Source: Phycicoccus avicenniae_A
GTDB taxonomy: Bacteria > Actinomycetota > Actinomycetes > Actinomycetales > Dermatophilaceae
Length of the DNA stretch: 64,000 nucleotides
Assembly: GCF_050496545.1 (NCBI RefSeq)
Contig: NZ_JBNVZV010000020.1
Location: forward strand, 22,563 to 86,562
Direction of reading: 5' to 3'
Shown in pieces: positions 10,474 to 18,341 of this stretch; the first letter of the stretch is position 1, and each line of letters starts with the position of its first letter. Made by a program: the position numbers and the translations under genes. The notes under the pieces are model-generated. The model was given only the letters and a program-made list of their open reading frames with translations. It searched no databases and was not told the origin of the DNA.

Positions 10474-10489
10474 GCGGACATCCGTCCGC
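10474..10489. promoter_or_regulatory. candidate operator 2 (rightward gene)
   Basis: GCGGAC and GTCCGC form a perfect palindrome around ATCC, located just downstream of the rightward promoter. Its CGGAC half-site matches operator 1 at 10318-10331. The mirror-image placement of the two sites argues for joint repression of the divergent transcripts. Confidence 0.45.
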
Positions 10490-10511
10490 ACGACCCTGGA
10501 CAGGAGAGGTC

Positions 10512-11993
10512 ATGGCTCACGACGAGGTGGCCGACGGCCGTCCGGTGCTGTTCCGGAACGCCACGGTGCTGACGATGGACGACACCCACAGCGTGCTGAC
10601 CGGGGGCGACGTCCTCGTCGTCGGTGACCGGATCGCCGAGGTCGGCCGCGGTCTCACCGCCCCCGACGGCGCCCTCGAGGTCGACGCGGCCGGTGGCATC
10701 GTCATGCCGGGCATGGTCGACACCCACCGGCACATGTGGCAGACCGCGATGCGCGGCTACGGCGCCGACTGGACCCTCACGCAGTACTTCGTCTGGTACT
10801 ACCTCGAGCACGGCCGGCGCTTCCGCCCCGAGGACGTGCACACCGGCAACCTGCTCTCGGCCTGGGACGCGCTCGAGGCCGGGGTGACGACGACCGTCGA
10901 CTGGTCGCACGGCCTGCAGTCCGTCGAGCACGCCGAGGCCGCGGTCGACGCCCTGCAGGCCGTGCCGGGGCGCTTCGTCCTCGGCTACGGCAACATCCAG
11001 GCCGGGCCGTGGGAGTGGACCGCCGACCCCGCGGTGCGCTCCTTCCTCGAGCGCCGCCGCGGCGACCTCTACGGCTGGCAGCTGGCCTTCGACGTCACCG
11101 GCGACCCCGCCTTCCCCGAGCGGCCGGCCTTCGAGGTCGCCCGCGAGCTCGACCTCCCGGTCACGACGCACGCCGGCGTCTGGGGTGCGACGAACGACGA
11201 CGGCATCCGGCTCATGCACGAGAACGGGTTCATGGACGAGCGCACGGTCTACGTGCACGCCGCCACGCTGGCCGCCGACTCCTACCACCGCATCGCGGCC
11301 ACCGGCGGCACGGTCTCGGTCTCGACCGAGTCCGAGCAGAGCGCCGGTCAGGGCTACCCGCCCACCTGGCAGCTGCGCCGGCACGGCATCCCGGTGGCGC
11401 TCTCGATGGACACCAGCGTCTGGTGGAGCGGCGACCTGTTCTCCGCGATGCGCACCACCCTCGGCGCCGACCGCTCCCGCGAGCACCTCGAGGCGCACGC
11501 CGCCGGCGACACCGTGACCAACGTGCACCTGCGGGCCGAGCAGGTCGTCGACTGGGCGACGCGCGGCGGGGCCCGGGCCCTCGGGAAGGACGAGATCGGG
11601 TGGATCGTGCCCGGCGCCAAGGCCGACGTCGTCCTCATCCGCAACGACGCCTCGCCCGTGTCCTTCCCGGTGCTCAACCCGTACGGGCACGTCGCGTTCC
11701 AGGCCCAGCGCGGCGACGTGCACACCGTCCTCGTCGACGGCCGCGTGGTCAAGCACGAGCACCGGCTCGTGGGCTGCGACCTCGCCGACCTGCGCCGGCG
11801 CGCGGAGGCCACCGTCGAGCACCTGGTGTCCGAGATGGGCGAGCAGGCGTGGACCGACGGGATGAACCCCGCGCTCCCCGACGACGACGGCAAGGTGCTC
11901 GACAACCCGTACCAGTACACCGACTTCCGCACCGACACCACGCTCGCGCGCGGCACCGTGTTCGGCGAGCCGGGCGCGGGCGACCAGGGCTGA
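10512..11993 (+). CDS. amidohydrolase family protein (ATZ/TRZ-type metal hydrolase)
   Basis: A 493-aa metal-dependent hydrolase. A small beta-sandwich formed by both ends surrounds a TIM barrel with the metal ligands VDTHRHMW (H72, H74), a His in TTHAGVWG (about 222), a His in YVHAATL (about 253) and an Asp in SMDTSVWW (about 304). The family hydrolyses amino, halogen or ring C-N bonds of heterocycles (deaminases, atrazine/triazine hydrolases, guanine deaminase). ATG 10512 has GGAGAG upstream. It faces away from the ring-cleavage operon and precedes the IclR gene, so it may perform the entry step of that pathway. The substrate is not known. Confidence 0.82.
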   Translation: MAHDEVADGRPVLFRNATVLTMDDTHSVLTGGDVLVVGDRIAEVGRGLTAPDGALEVDAAGGIVMPGMVDTHRHMWQTAMRGYGADWTLTQYFVWYYLEHGRRFRPEDVHTGNLLSAWDALEAGVTTTVDWSHGLQSVEHAEAAVDALQAVPGRFVLGYGNIQAGPWEWTADPAVRSFLERRRGDLYGWQLAFDVTGDPAFPERPAFEVARELDLPVTTHAGVWGATNDDGIRLMHENGFMDERTVYVHAATLAADSYHRIAATGGTVSVSTESEQSAGQGYPPTWQLRRHGIPVALSMDTSVWWSGDLFSAMRTTLGADRSREHLEAHAAGDTVTNVHLRAEQVVDWATRGGARALGKDEIGWIVPGAKADVVLIRNDASPVSFPVLNPYGHVAFQAQRGDVHTVLVDGRVVKHEHRLVGCDLADLRRRAEATVEHLVSEMGEQAWTDGMNPALPDDDGKVLDNPYQYTDFRTDTTLARGTVFGEPGAGDQG

Positions 11994-12070
11994 GCGGCCC
12001 GCACCCGCCGCGGTCCCGACCGCGTAGGGTGCGGCCGCAGCGGTCAGGTCGTCAGGAGGGAGCAGCAGCG

Positions 12071-12883
12071 ATGGCTGGGCGCGGTCAGGGACCGGACTTC
12101 GTCGAGGCGCTCGCGCGTGGGCTCGACGTCATCGCCTCCTTCGACCGCGAGCATCCCGAGCGCTCCCTCAGCGAGGTGGCGCAGGCGACCGGCCTCGCGC
12201 GCCCGACGGCCCGTCGACTGCTGCTGACCCTCGAGGAGCTCGGGTTCGTCCGCTCGCGCGACGGCTCGTACGCGTTGACGCCCCGGGTGCTGTCGCTCGG
12301 CACGGCGTACGTCGCCTCGCTCGGCCTGTGGGACATCGCCCGGCCGCGGCTCGAGGCGCTCGTCGCCCGCACCGGGGAGTCCTCGTCGATGGCCCAGCTC
12401 GACGGCTCGGACATCGTCTACGTGGCGCGGGTGTCGGTGCCCAAGATCATCGCGCTACGGGTCGAGGTGGGAACCCGTTTCCCGGCGCCACCGACGTCGC
12501 AGGGCAAGGTGCTGCTGGCCGCCCTCTCCTCCGAGGAGCTGGATGCCGTTCTGGCGCAGCCCAGCCGGTCGGGCATCCGGGGTCATCTCGAACCGGGACG
12601 CGACGAGCTCGACGACGAGCTGGCGCGGGTGCGGGCGCGCGGCTGGGCGCTCGCCGACGAGGAGCTGGCTCCCGGCGTGCGGTCGGTCGCGGTCCCGGTG
12701 CGCGACGGCACCGGCACGGTCCGGGCCGCGATGAACGTCACCGTGCACGCCGCCGAGACCTCCACCGAGCGCCTCGTCGACGAGCTCCTGCCGATGCTCC
12801 AGCGCACGGCGGCCGAGGTCAGCGACGACTGGGCGCAGTGGCAGCGCCGGCCGCACGTCGAGGTCGACCCTCCGAGCGCCTGA
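12071..12883 (+). CDS. IclR family transcriptional regulator (PcaR/PobR-like)
   Basis: A 270-aa regulator: N-terminal winged helix (about 12-75, SLSEVAQATGLARPTARRLL and LGFVRSRDGSYALTPRVLSL), then the IclR effector domain (about 85-260, with the dimer/ligand loop TSQGKVLLA and RGWALADEELAPGVRSVAVPV). This subgroup includes PcaR and PobR, which respond to aromatic-acid intermediates. AGGAGGG at 12054-12060 precedes ATG 12071. Next to the amidohydrolase and near palindromes at both divergent promoters, it is the probable local regulator of aromatic/heterocycle degradation. Confidence 0.9.
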   Translation: MAGRGQGPDFVEALARGLDVIASFDREHPERSLSEVAQATGLARPTARRLLLTLEELGFVRSRDGSYALTPRVLSLGTAYVASLGLWDIARPRLEALVARTGESSSMAQLDGSDIVYVARVSVPKIIALRVEVGTRFPAPPTSQGKVLLAALSSEELDAVLAQPSRSGIRGHLEPGRDELDDELARVRARGWALADEELAPGVRSVAVPVRDGTGTVRAAMNVTVHAAETSTERLVDELLPMLQRTAAEVSDDWAQWQRRPHVEVDPPSA

Positions 12884-12900
12884 CCCGGCCCATCACCTCG

Positions 12901-12948
12901 GAACGTGTGTGAACACGCCGGACAACCGCGGCGAGCTCACACACGTTC
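12901..12948. repeat. intergenic palindrome, family B copy 2
   Basis: GAACGTGTGTGA (12901-12912) pairs with TCACACACGTTC (12937-12948), and pairing continues inward with mismatches. Both arms share the GTGTGTGA core and the inner GCGAG-YTCACACAC sequence of the copy at 6022-6077. It again lies between two convergent genes. Confidence 0.75.
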
Positions 12949-12960
12949 ACAAGGATGGGG

Positions 12961-14499
12961 TCAGCGGGAGCGGCCGCCGCGCTCGGAGAACGCCGCCGCG
13001 CCGCCACCCTGACGACCGCTGCCGCCCTGACGGGCGCCGCCGCCCTGGCCGCGACGCGAGCCACCCTGGCCGCCGGCGCCTCGGCCACCGGCCGGACGGC
13101 CCTGGCCCGAGCGCTTCGGCCCGGATCCCTGTGCACCGGAGCCGCCGCGCGCCGAGCCCTGGCCGCTGCCGGCCTCGGGACGGGGACCGCGCCGACGCTG
13201 ACCGCCGGAGCGCCGCTGGCCGCCGCCGGACGTCGCGGACGAGCCGCCCTGCGCCCGAGCGCCGTTGCGCCGACCGCCACCCGAGCCACGACCCGAGTCG
13301 GCGGGGACGGGGGCGACGAAGCCGCCCTCGAAGGACCGGTCGCCGGGGGCGAGCTCGGACAGCAGCGGGTGCTCCGCGTGGACGCGGGTGGTCGTCGCCC
13401 GGATGCCCGCCTTGCGGGTGAGGTCGCGGACGTCGCGCACCTGGTCGTCGGTCATCAGCGTGACGACGGTGCCCGACGCGCCGGCGCGTGCGGTGCGCCC
13501 GGACCGGTGCAGGTACGCCTTGTGCTCGACCGGCGGGTCGGCGTGGATGACGAGCGCCACGTCGTCGACGTGGATGCCGCGGGCGGCGATGTCGGTGGCC
13601 ACGAGCGTGCGGGCGGCGCCGCTGTGGAAGGCCTCCATCGTCCGGGTGCGCGCGCCCTGGCTGAGGTTGCCGTGCAGCTCGACGGCCGGCACGCCGGAGC
13701 CGTTGAGCTGGCGGGCCAGCTTCTTCGCGCGGTGCTTGGTGCGCGTGAAGACGACGGTGCGCCCCGGCGCCGCGGTGAGGTCGAGCAGCACCGGGAGGTG
13801 CGCATCGTGCGTCACGTGCAGCACGTGGTGCGCCATCGTCGAGACCGGCGACTGGGCCGAGTCGGCCTCGTGCGTCACGGGGTCGTGGAGGTAGCGACGG
13901 GCGATGACGCCGATGCCGGCGTCGAGGGTGGCGGAGAACAGCATCCGCTGCCCGCGCTGCGGCGTGGCGTCGAGGAGGCGGCGGACCTGCGGGAGGAAGC
14001 CGAGGTCGGCCATGTGGTCGGCCTCGTCGATGACCGTGACCTCCACGGCGTCGAGGGAGACGTGGCGCTGGCCGATGAGGTCCTCGAGCCGGCCGGGGCA
14101 GGCGACCACGACGTCGACGCCGCGGCGCAGGTTCGCGACCTGCGGGCCCTGGCCGACCCCGCCGAAGACGGTGCAGGTGGTCAGGCCGAGCGTGGCGGCG
14201 AGCGGGGCCATCACCTCGTCGATCTGGGTGGCCAGCTCGCGGGTCGGGGCGAGGACGAGGGCACGGGGGCGCTTCGTCGTGCGCTGGGTCCGGCTCTGCG
14301 AGAGGCGGGTCAGCAGCGGCAGCACGAAGGCGACCGTCTTGCCGGACCCGGTGCGCCCGCGGCCGAGCACGTCGCGGCCGGCGAGCGAGTCGGGCAGCGT
14401 CGCGGCCTGGATGGGGGTGGGCGTCGTGATCTCGCGCGCGGCGAGCAGCTCGACGAGGGGGGTGGGCACGCCGAGCGCGCCGAAGGTGTCCGATGACAC
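12961..14499 (-). CDS. DEAD-box RNA helicase with Gly/Arg/Gln-rich tail
   Basis: A 512-aa ATP-dependent RNA helicase: Q motif region ending TPTPIQ, Walker A GRTGSGKT (48-55), Ia PTRELA, GG, Ib ACPGRL, II VIDEADHM, III FSATL, then VVFTRTK, ATDIAARGIH and HRSGRTARAG. Residues from about 395 form a low-complexity R/G/Q/S-rich tail, typical for non-specific RNA binding in RhlE/DeaD-type helicases that remodel rRNA or mRNA. GTG at 14499 is favoured because GGAG lies 6 nt upstream; a TTG at 14511 is the alternative. Its promoter seems to lie about 170 nt upstream, within the ROK kinase stop codon region. Confidence 0.9.
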   Translation of the reverse strand: MSSDTFGALGVPTPLVELLAAREITTPTPIQAATLPDSLAGRDVLGRGRTGSGKTVAFVLPLLTRLSQSRTQRTTKRPRALVLAPTRELATQIDEVMAPLAATLGLTTCTVFGGVGQGPQVANLRRGVDVVVACPGRLEDLIGQRHVSLDAVEVTVIDEADHMADLGFLPQVRRLLDATPQRGQRMLFSATLDAGIGVIARRYLHDPVTHEADSAQSPVSTMAHHVLHVTHDAHLPVLLDLTAAPGRTVVFTRTKHRAKKLARQLNGSGVPAVELHGNLSQGARTRTMEAFHSGAARTLVATDIAARGIHVDDVALVIHADPPVEHKAYLHRSGRTARAGASGTVVTLMTDDQVRDVRDLTRKAGIRATTTRVHAEHPLLSELAPGDRSFEGGFVAPVPADSGRGSGGGRRNGARAQGGSSATSGGGQRRSGGQRRRGPRPEAGSGQGSARGGSGAQGSGPKRSGQGRPAGGRGAGGQGGSRRGQGGGARQGGSGRQGGGAAAFSERGGRSR

Positions 14500-14670
14500 G
14501 GGAAGCTCCAAGGTGATGGTGTCGCAGCGCGGCGCGAGCCGTCGGCAGCGACGAGGTGGATGTTCTGCCGGGCGGGGCTCGGAGGCCGCGACGCCGTGAG
14601 CGGGAAACCCGCCACGAGGGCATCGACATCGATGTGGGCCGCTGCAGAACCGGGCAGGCCCACCACGACC

Positions 14671-14676
14671 AGTCTA
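14671..14676 (-). promoter_or_regulatory. -10 box for the helicase transcript
   Basis: TAGACT on the minus strand overlaps the ROK kinase stop codon and leaves a leader of about 165 nt before the helicase start. The leader contains small GC hairpins but no riboswitch that I recognise. The assignment rests on the -10 hexamer alone. Confidence 0.3.
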
Positions 14677-15639
14677 CGGCAGGTCGGCGGTCCCGGACGC
14701 CACCACGGGGTCGAGGTGGGCGGCACCCACGGCCCCCGACCACTCGCCGAGGCCCGAGCGGACGACGGCGATGCGGTCGGCGTCGAGCTCACCGGCGTCC
14801 GGGAGGTGCTCAGCGAGGGCCTCCCGCAGCGGGGTGAGCAGGACCTCGCCGGCGGCCGCCAGCCCGCCCCCGACGACGACGAGGCGGGTCCCCGCCGTGG
14901 CGATGACGGGCGCCAGCGCGGCGGCCAGGGCATCGACGGCATCCGTCCAGATCCGTTGGGCCACAGGGTCGCCCGCAGCCACCGCCGCCGAGACCGCGCG
15001 GGCGTCGCCCTCGCGACCCGCTGCGTGCCACGCCCGGCCGATGGCCAGGGCCCCGGCGACCGCCTCCAGGCAGCCGCGGCGACCGCAGCCGCAGCGCGGT
15101 CCGTCGGTGCGGACCCGCACGTGCCCGATCTCCCCGCTCCAGGCCGAGCCCCGGACGACCCGGCCGCGCGTCATCAGCGCCGCGGCCAGACCGGTGCCGA
15201 GGGGCACGAAGAGGACGTCGTCGACCCCGGCCGCGGCGCCGGCGAGGTGCTCGCCCAGCAGCCCCGCCCGCACGTCGTGGCCGAGCACGACGGGCGCCTC
15301 GACGTGCCCCGCCAGCTCGCTGCCGACATCGAGGTCCCGCCAGCCGAGGTTGGCCGACCACACGGCCCGGCAGCGCTCCTCGTCCACGACCCCGGGCACG
15401 ACGAGACCGACCCGCTCGACGACGGACCCCGACCCCTCGGCCGCGCGCAGCGCATCGAGCACGGCGGCCACGACCGGACCGAGCCGCCTGCCGACGTCGC
15501 GTGGCGTCGGCGCGAGGTGGCGGGCGACGACGGCCCCGTCGCGCAGCGCGACCGCCTTCGTGCGCGTGCCCCCCACGTCGATCCCGACCCGCAGGCCGCC
15601 GGTCGGGGAGCCGGCGGTGCGCGGGAGCGCGGCCGTCAC
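14674..15639 (-). CDS. ROK family sugar kinase
   Basis: A 321-aa ROK protein with ATP-binding GIDVGGTRTK, LGHDVRAG in the sugar-site region, a GEIGHV loop and the zinc-binding signature CGCGRRGCLE, then VVVGGGLAAAG. ROK kinases phosphorylate glucose, N-acetylglucosamine, N-acetylmannosamine or fructose at the expense of ATP. It overlaps the ROK repressor gene by 4 nt and diverges from a CUT1 sugar transporter, so it probably phosphorylates the imported sugar in the cytoplasm. The nearby nagA would fit an amino sugar, but specificity is inference. Confidence 0.87.
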   Translation of the reverse strand: MTAALPRTAGSPTGGLRVGIDVGGTRTKAVALRDGAVVARHLAPTPRDVGRRLGPVVAAVLDALRAAEGSGSVVERVGLVVPGVVDEERCRAVWSANLGWRDLDVGSELAGHVEAPVVLGHDVRAGLLGEHLAGAAAGVDDVLFVPLGTGLAAALMTRGRVVRGSAWSGEIGHVRVRTDGPRCGCGRRGCLEAVAGALAIGRAWHAAGREGDARAVSAAVAAGDPVAQRIWTDAVDALAAALAPVIATAGTRLVVVGGGLAAAGEVLLTPLREALAEHLPDAGELDADRIAVVRSGLGEWSGAVGAAHLDPVVASGTADLP

Positions 15640-16877
15640 GGCGTGGCCACCGCGTGGCCGAGGCGAACGTCGACCGCCGTGAGCGCCAGTCGCACGGCAC
15701 CCGTCGCGACGGCCGACTCGCCGAGGCCCGAGAGCAGGACGCGCGGCGGCTCCATCGTCGTGCGGCCGAGCTCGGCGCGCACGGCGTCGGCGAGGGGCGG
15801 GCCGACGCGGCTGGTGCGCCCCCCGAGGACGACGGTGCCGGGGTCGACGACGAGCACGAGGGCCGCGACACCGGCGCAGAACCAGCCGACGAGCCGCTCG
15901 ACGGCGGCCGCCGCCTCGGTGCTGCCGGCGTCCGCGGCGCCCACGAGCGCCCCGAGCACGTCAGCGGGGTCGGTGCCCGCCAGCGCGTCCGCGACCAGCG
16001 GGTCGCGCGTCGCGAGGTCGGCGGCGAGCGCCCGGACGGCCAGGGTCGAGACGCGTCGCTCGAACGGCCCGGGGACGCCCTCGCGCGGGAGGGAGCCCTC
16101 CGGCGTCGCCCGGTCCGGGTCGCGGAAGACGTCGACCAGGCCGAGCTCCCCCGAGGCCATCGTCGCCCCACGGAACGGCGTGCCGTCGATGACGAGACCG
16201 GTGCCGACCTGCTCGTCCCAGTGGACGAAGGCGAAGGTGTCGACGCCGCGCGCGACCCCGACGGTCCGTTCCGCCAGGGCCGCGAGGCGGACGTCGTTGT
16301 CGATGAGGACCGGGCACCCGAAGGCCTCGGCCACCCGCTCGGTGACGGGCAGCGCGCTCCATCCGGGGATGTTCGAGGCGGTGCGGATGCGCCCCGTGCC
16401 GGTGTCGACGATGCCCGTCGTCCCGATGCCGATGGCCCACAACCCGGTGGCGGAGGCGTCCTCGGCCACGACGGTGCGCAGCGCGCCGAGCACCGCCTCC
16501 AGGACCTCGTCGGCGACCGCCGTCGTCGCCACCCGGACCTCGGTGAGGAGGGTGCCGCCGAGGTCGGCGAGCACGGCGTGCACCTCGTGGGCGCTCACCT
16601 GGACGCCTGCGACACAGCCCAGCTCGCGTCGGAAGCGCACCCGCTGCGCCGGGCGACCGACGGCTCCCCCGGACCGCGAGGCGCTGCGCTCGACGAGCCC
16701 GAGGTCGACGAGGTCGTCGACGGAGCGCGTGGTGGCGGGCCGCGACAGCGACGTCAGGGCGACGAGCTCGGTGAGGCTGACCGCCCCCTCGCTGCGCCGG
16801 AGTGCGTCGAGGAGCGCGGCGCGGTTCATGCCGCGCAGCACGTGGGGGCCCTTGGCCACCGGTGCGGTGTCGCTCAC
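15636..16877 (-). CDS. ROK family transcriptional regulator (NagC/XylR type)
   Basis: A 413-aa repressor: N-terminal winged helix (about 10-75, GMNRAALLDALR and LTSLSRPATTRSVDDLVDLG), then a ROK domain with GIGTTGIVDTGTG, DNDVRLAA and GELGLVD. The zinc-binding CxCGxxGC motif found in the adjacent kinase is missing; FRDPD follows instead, so this copy is unlikely to be catalytic. GTG 16877 has GGAGGAAA upstream. It diverges from the sugar transporter, and the palindrome at 16928-16944 is its most likely operator, with inducer (sugar or sugar phosphate) releasing repression of both directions. Confidence 0.87.
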   Translation of the reverse strand: MSDTAPVAKGPHVLRGMNRAALLDALRRSEGAVSLTELVALTSLSRPATTRSVDDLVDLGLVERSASRSGGAVGRPAQRVRFRRELGCVAGVQVSAHEVHAVLADLGGTLLTEVRVATTAVADEVLEAVLGALRTVVAEDASATGLWAIGIGTTGIVDTGTGRIRTASNIPGWSALPVTERVAEAFGCPVLIDNDVRLAALAERTVGVARGVDTFAFVHWDEQVGTGLVIDGTPFRGATMASGELGLVDVFRDPDRATPEGSLPREGVPGPFERRVSTLAVRALAADLATRDPLVADALAGTDPADVLGALVGAADAGSTEAAAAVERLVGWFCAGVAALVLVVDPGTVVLGGRTSRVGPPLADAVRAELGRTTMEPPRVLLSGLGESAVATGAVRLALTAVDVRLGHAVATP

Positions 16878-16898
16878 GAGGTTTCCTCCCCCGGGGTC

Positions 16899-16944
16899 TT
16901 GACGTGGGTGCGGTCGGGCATGATTATTTACGAATCATTCGTAA
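16899..16944 (+). promoter_or_regulatory. sugar-transporter promoter with ROK operator
   Basis: TTGACG (16899-16904), 17 nt, then GATTAT (16922-16927). Immediately after the -10 lies a perfect 8+8 palindrome around one C, TTACGAATCATTCGTAA (16928-16944), the only markedly A/T-rich stretch of the gap. A repressor bound there would cover the transcription start. The leader to the lipoprotein gene is about 150 nt. Confidence 0.65.
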
Positions 16945-17085
16945 CTGTCCATGGTGAGTTTCGGCCACGGGCTCGAGGGCACGGTCGCCCCCCGCGACCG
17001 GTCCCCGTCCCGAGGGAGCGCGCCACGGACGACCCACCTCGAGGACCCGGACGCCGGGTGCCCGCGAGAGAGACGAGGACGTGAC

Positions 17086-18336
17086 ATGGGGAAGTCGACA
17101 AGGGCCGCGGTCGCGGTCGGGGCGCTCGTCCCGGCGCTGCTGCTCGGCGCCTGCGGCGGAGGCTCCGGTGCGGGTGACGCCGGCGGCGACTCCGGCGGGG
17201 ACAAGGCCACGACCATCACGCTGATGGCGGCCGAGTACTCCAAGGACAACACCAAGGCGTTCTGGGACGCGTTCGCCAAGGAGTACAAGAGCAAGTACGG
17301 CTACACGCTCAACGTCAACGTCGTCAGCTGGGACAACATCGACCAGCAGTCCTCGACGATGATCCAGAACAACCAGCCGCCGGACATCCTCAACCTCAAC
17401 GCGTACGCCAGCTACGCCAAGGACGGCCTGCTCTACGGCTCCGACGAGGTGCTGCCGAGCGAGGTGAAGTCCGACATCCTCCCGACCTTCGTCAAGTACG
17501 GCACCTACGACGGCACGTTCTACGGCTTCCCGGACCTCAGCAGCGCCCGTGCGCTCTTCTACAACACCGACCTCTTCGCCAAGGCCGGCATCAGCGCCCC
17601 GCCGAAGACCTGGGCCGAGCTCGAGGCCGACGCCCAGAAGGTCAAGGCCACCGGCAACACCGGGTACGCGCTGCCGCTCGGCCCCGAGGAGTCCCAGGGC
17701 GAGTTCTCGATGTGGCTCTTCAACAACGGCGGGGACTGGAAGACCGACGGGAAGTGGTCGATCAACTCCGACAAGAGCGTCGAGACCCTGACCTTCCTGA
17801 AGAAGATGACCGACGCCGGTCTCACGCAGTCGAACCCGGCCCGTACCAACCGCGCCGACGCCTTCGACCTCTTCAAGTCCGGGAAGGTCGGCATGGTCGT
17901 CGGGTTCTCGCCGCTCGCCGGTGAGCTCGACAAGGACGGCACCGTCAAGTACGCCGTCGCGCCGTTCCCGACCAACGACGGCTCCGAGAGCAAGCCCCTC
18001 GGCGTCACCGACTACCTCATGGCCTTCAAGAAGAAGGGCAACCAGGACGCGGTCAAGGCGTTCTACGAGCTCTACTACTCGAAGGACCAGATCAACACGT
18101 TCATCGAGAAGGAGGGCTTCCTCCCGGTGACCACCTCGGGCGTGGAGTTCTTCCAGAAGGACGACAAGCTCAAGGTCTACCTCGACACCCTGCCCAACGC
18201 GCGGCTGACCCCGACCGACGACCCGACGTGGGACAAGGTCAAGCTCGCCGTGCAGCAGAACCTCGGCGGCGGCGTCACCGGTGACCCGAAGGCCACCCTG
18301 GACAAGCTCCAGCAGACCGCCGAGTCCGGGGGCTGA
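17086..18336 (+). CDS. sugar ABC transporter substrate-binding lipoprotein (CUT1)
   Basis: A 416-aa family-1 extracellular solute-binding protein. Signal peptide with lipobox LLLGAC (Cys about residue 23) and a Gly/Ser/Asp-rich linker, then the mature two-lobe domain beginning TTITLMAAEYSKDN, with FPDLSSARALFYNTDLFAKAG, a common ligand-site segment of sugar binders, and a lysine-rich body. It captures an oligosaccharide or sugar outside the membrane for the two permeases encoded next. ATG 17086 is a probable start with weak GAGGA upstream. It is divergent from the ROK genes and controlled by the operator at 16928-16944. Confidence 0.9.
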   Translation: MGKSTRAAVAVGALVPALLLGACGGGSGAGDAGGDSGGDKATTITLMAAEYSKDNTKAFWDAFAKEYKSKYGYTLNVNVVSWDNIDQQSSTMIQNNQPPDILNLNAYASYAKDGLLYGSDEVLPSEVKSDILPTFVKYGTYDGTFYGFPDLSSARALFYNTDLFAKAGISAPPKTWAELEADAQKVKATGNTGYALPLGPEESQGEFSMWLFNNGGDWKTDGKWSINSDKSVETLTFLKKMTDAGLTQSNPARTNRADAFDLFKSGKVGMVVGFSPLAGELDKDGTVKYAVAPFPTNDGSESKPLGVTDYLMAFKKKGNQDAVKAFYELYYSKDQINTFIEKEGFLPVTTSGVEFFQKDDKLKVYLDTLPNARLTPTDDPTWDKVKLAVQQNLGGGVTGDPKATLDKLQQTAESGG

Positions 18337-18341
18337 CCGAC

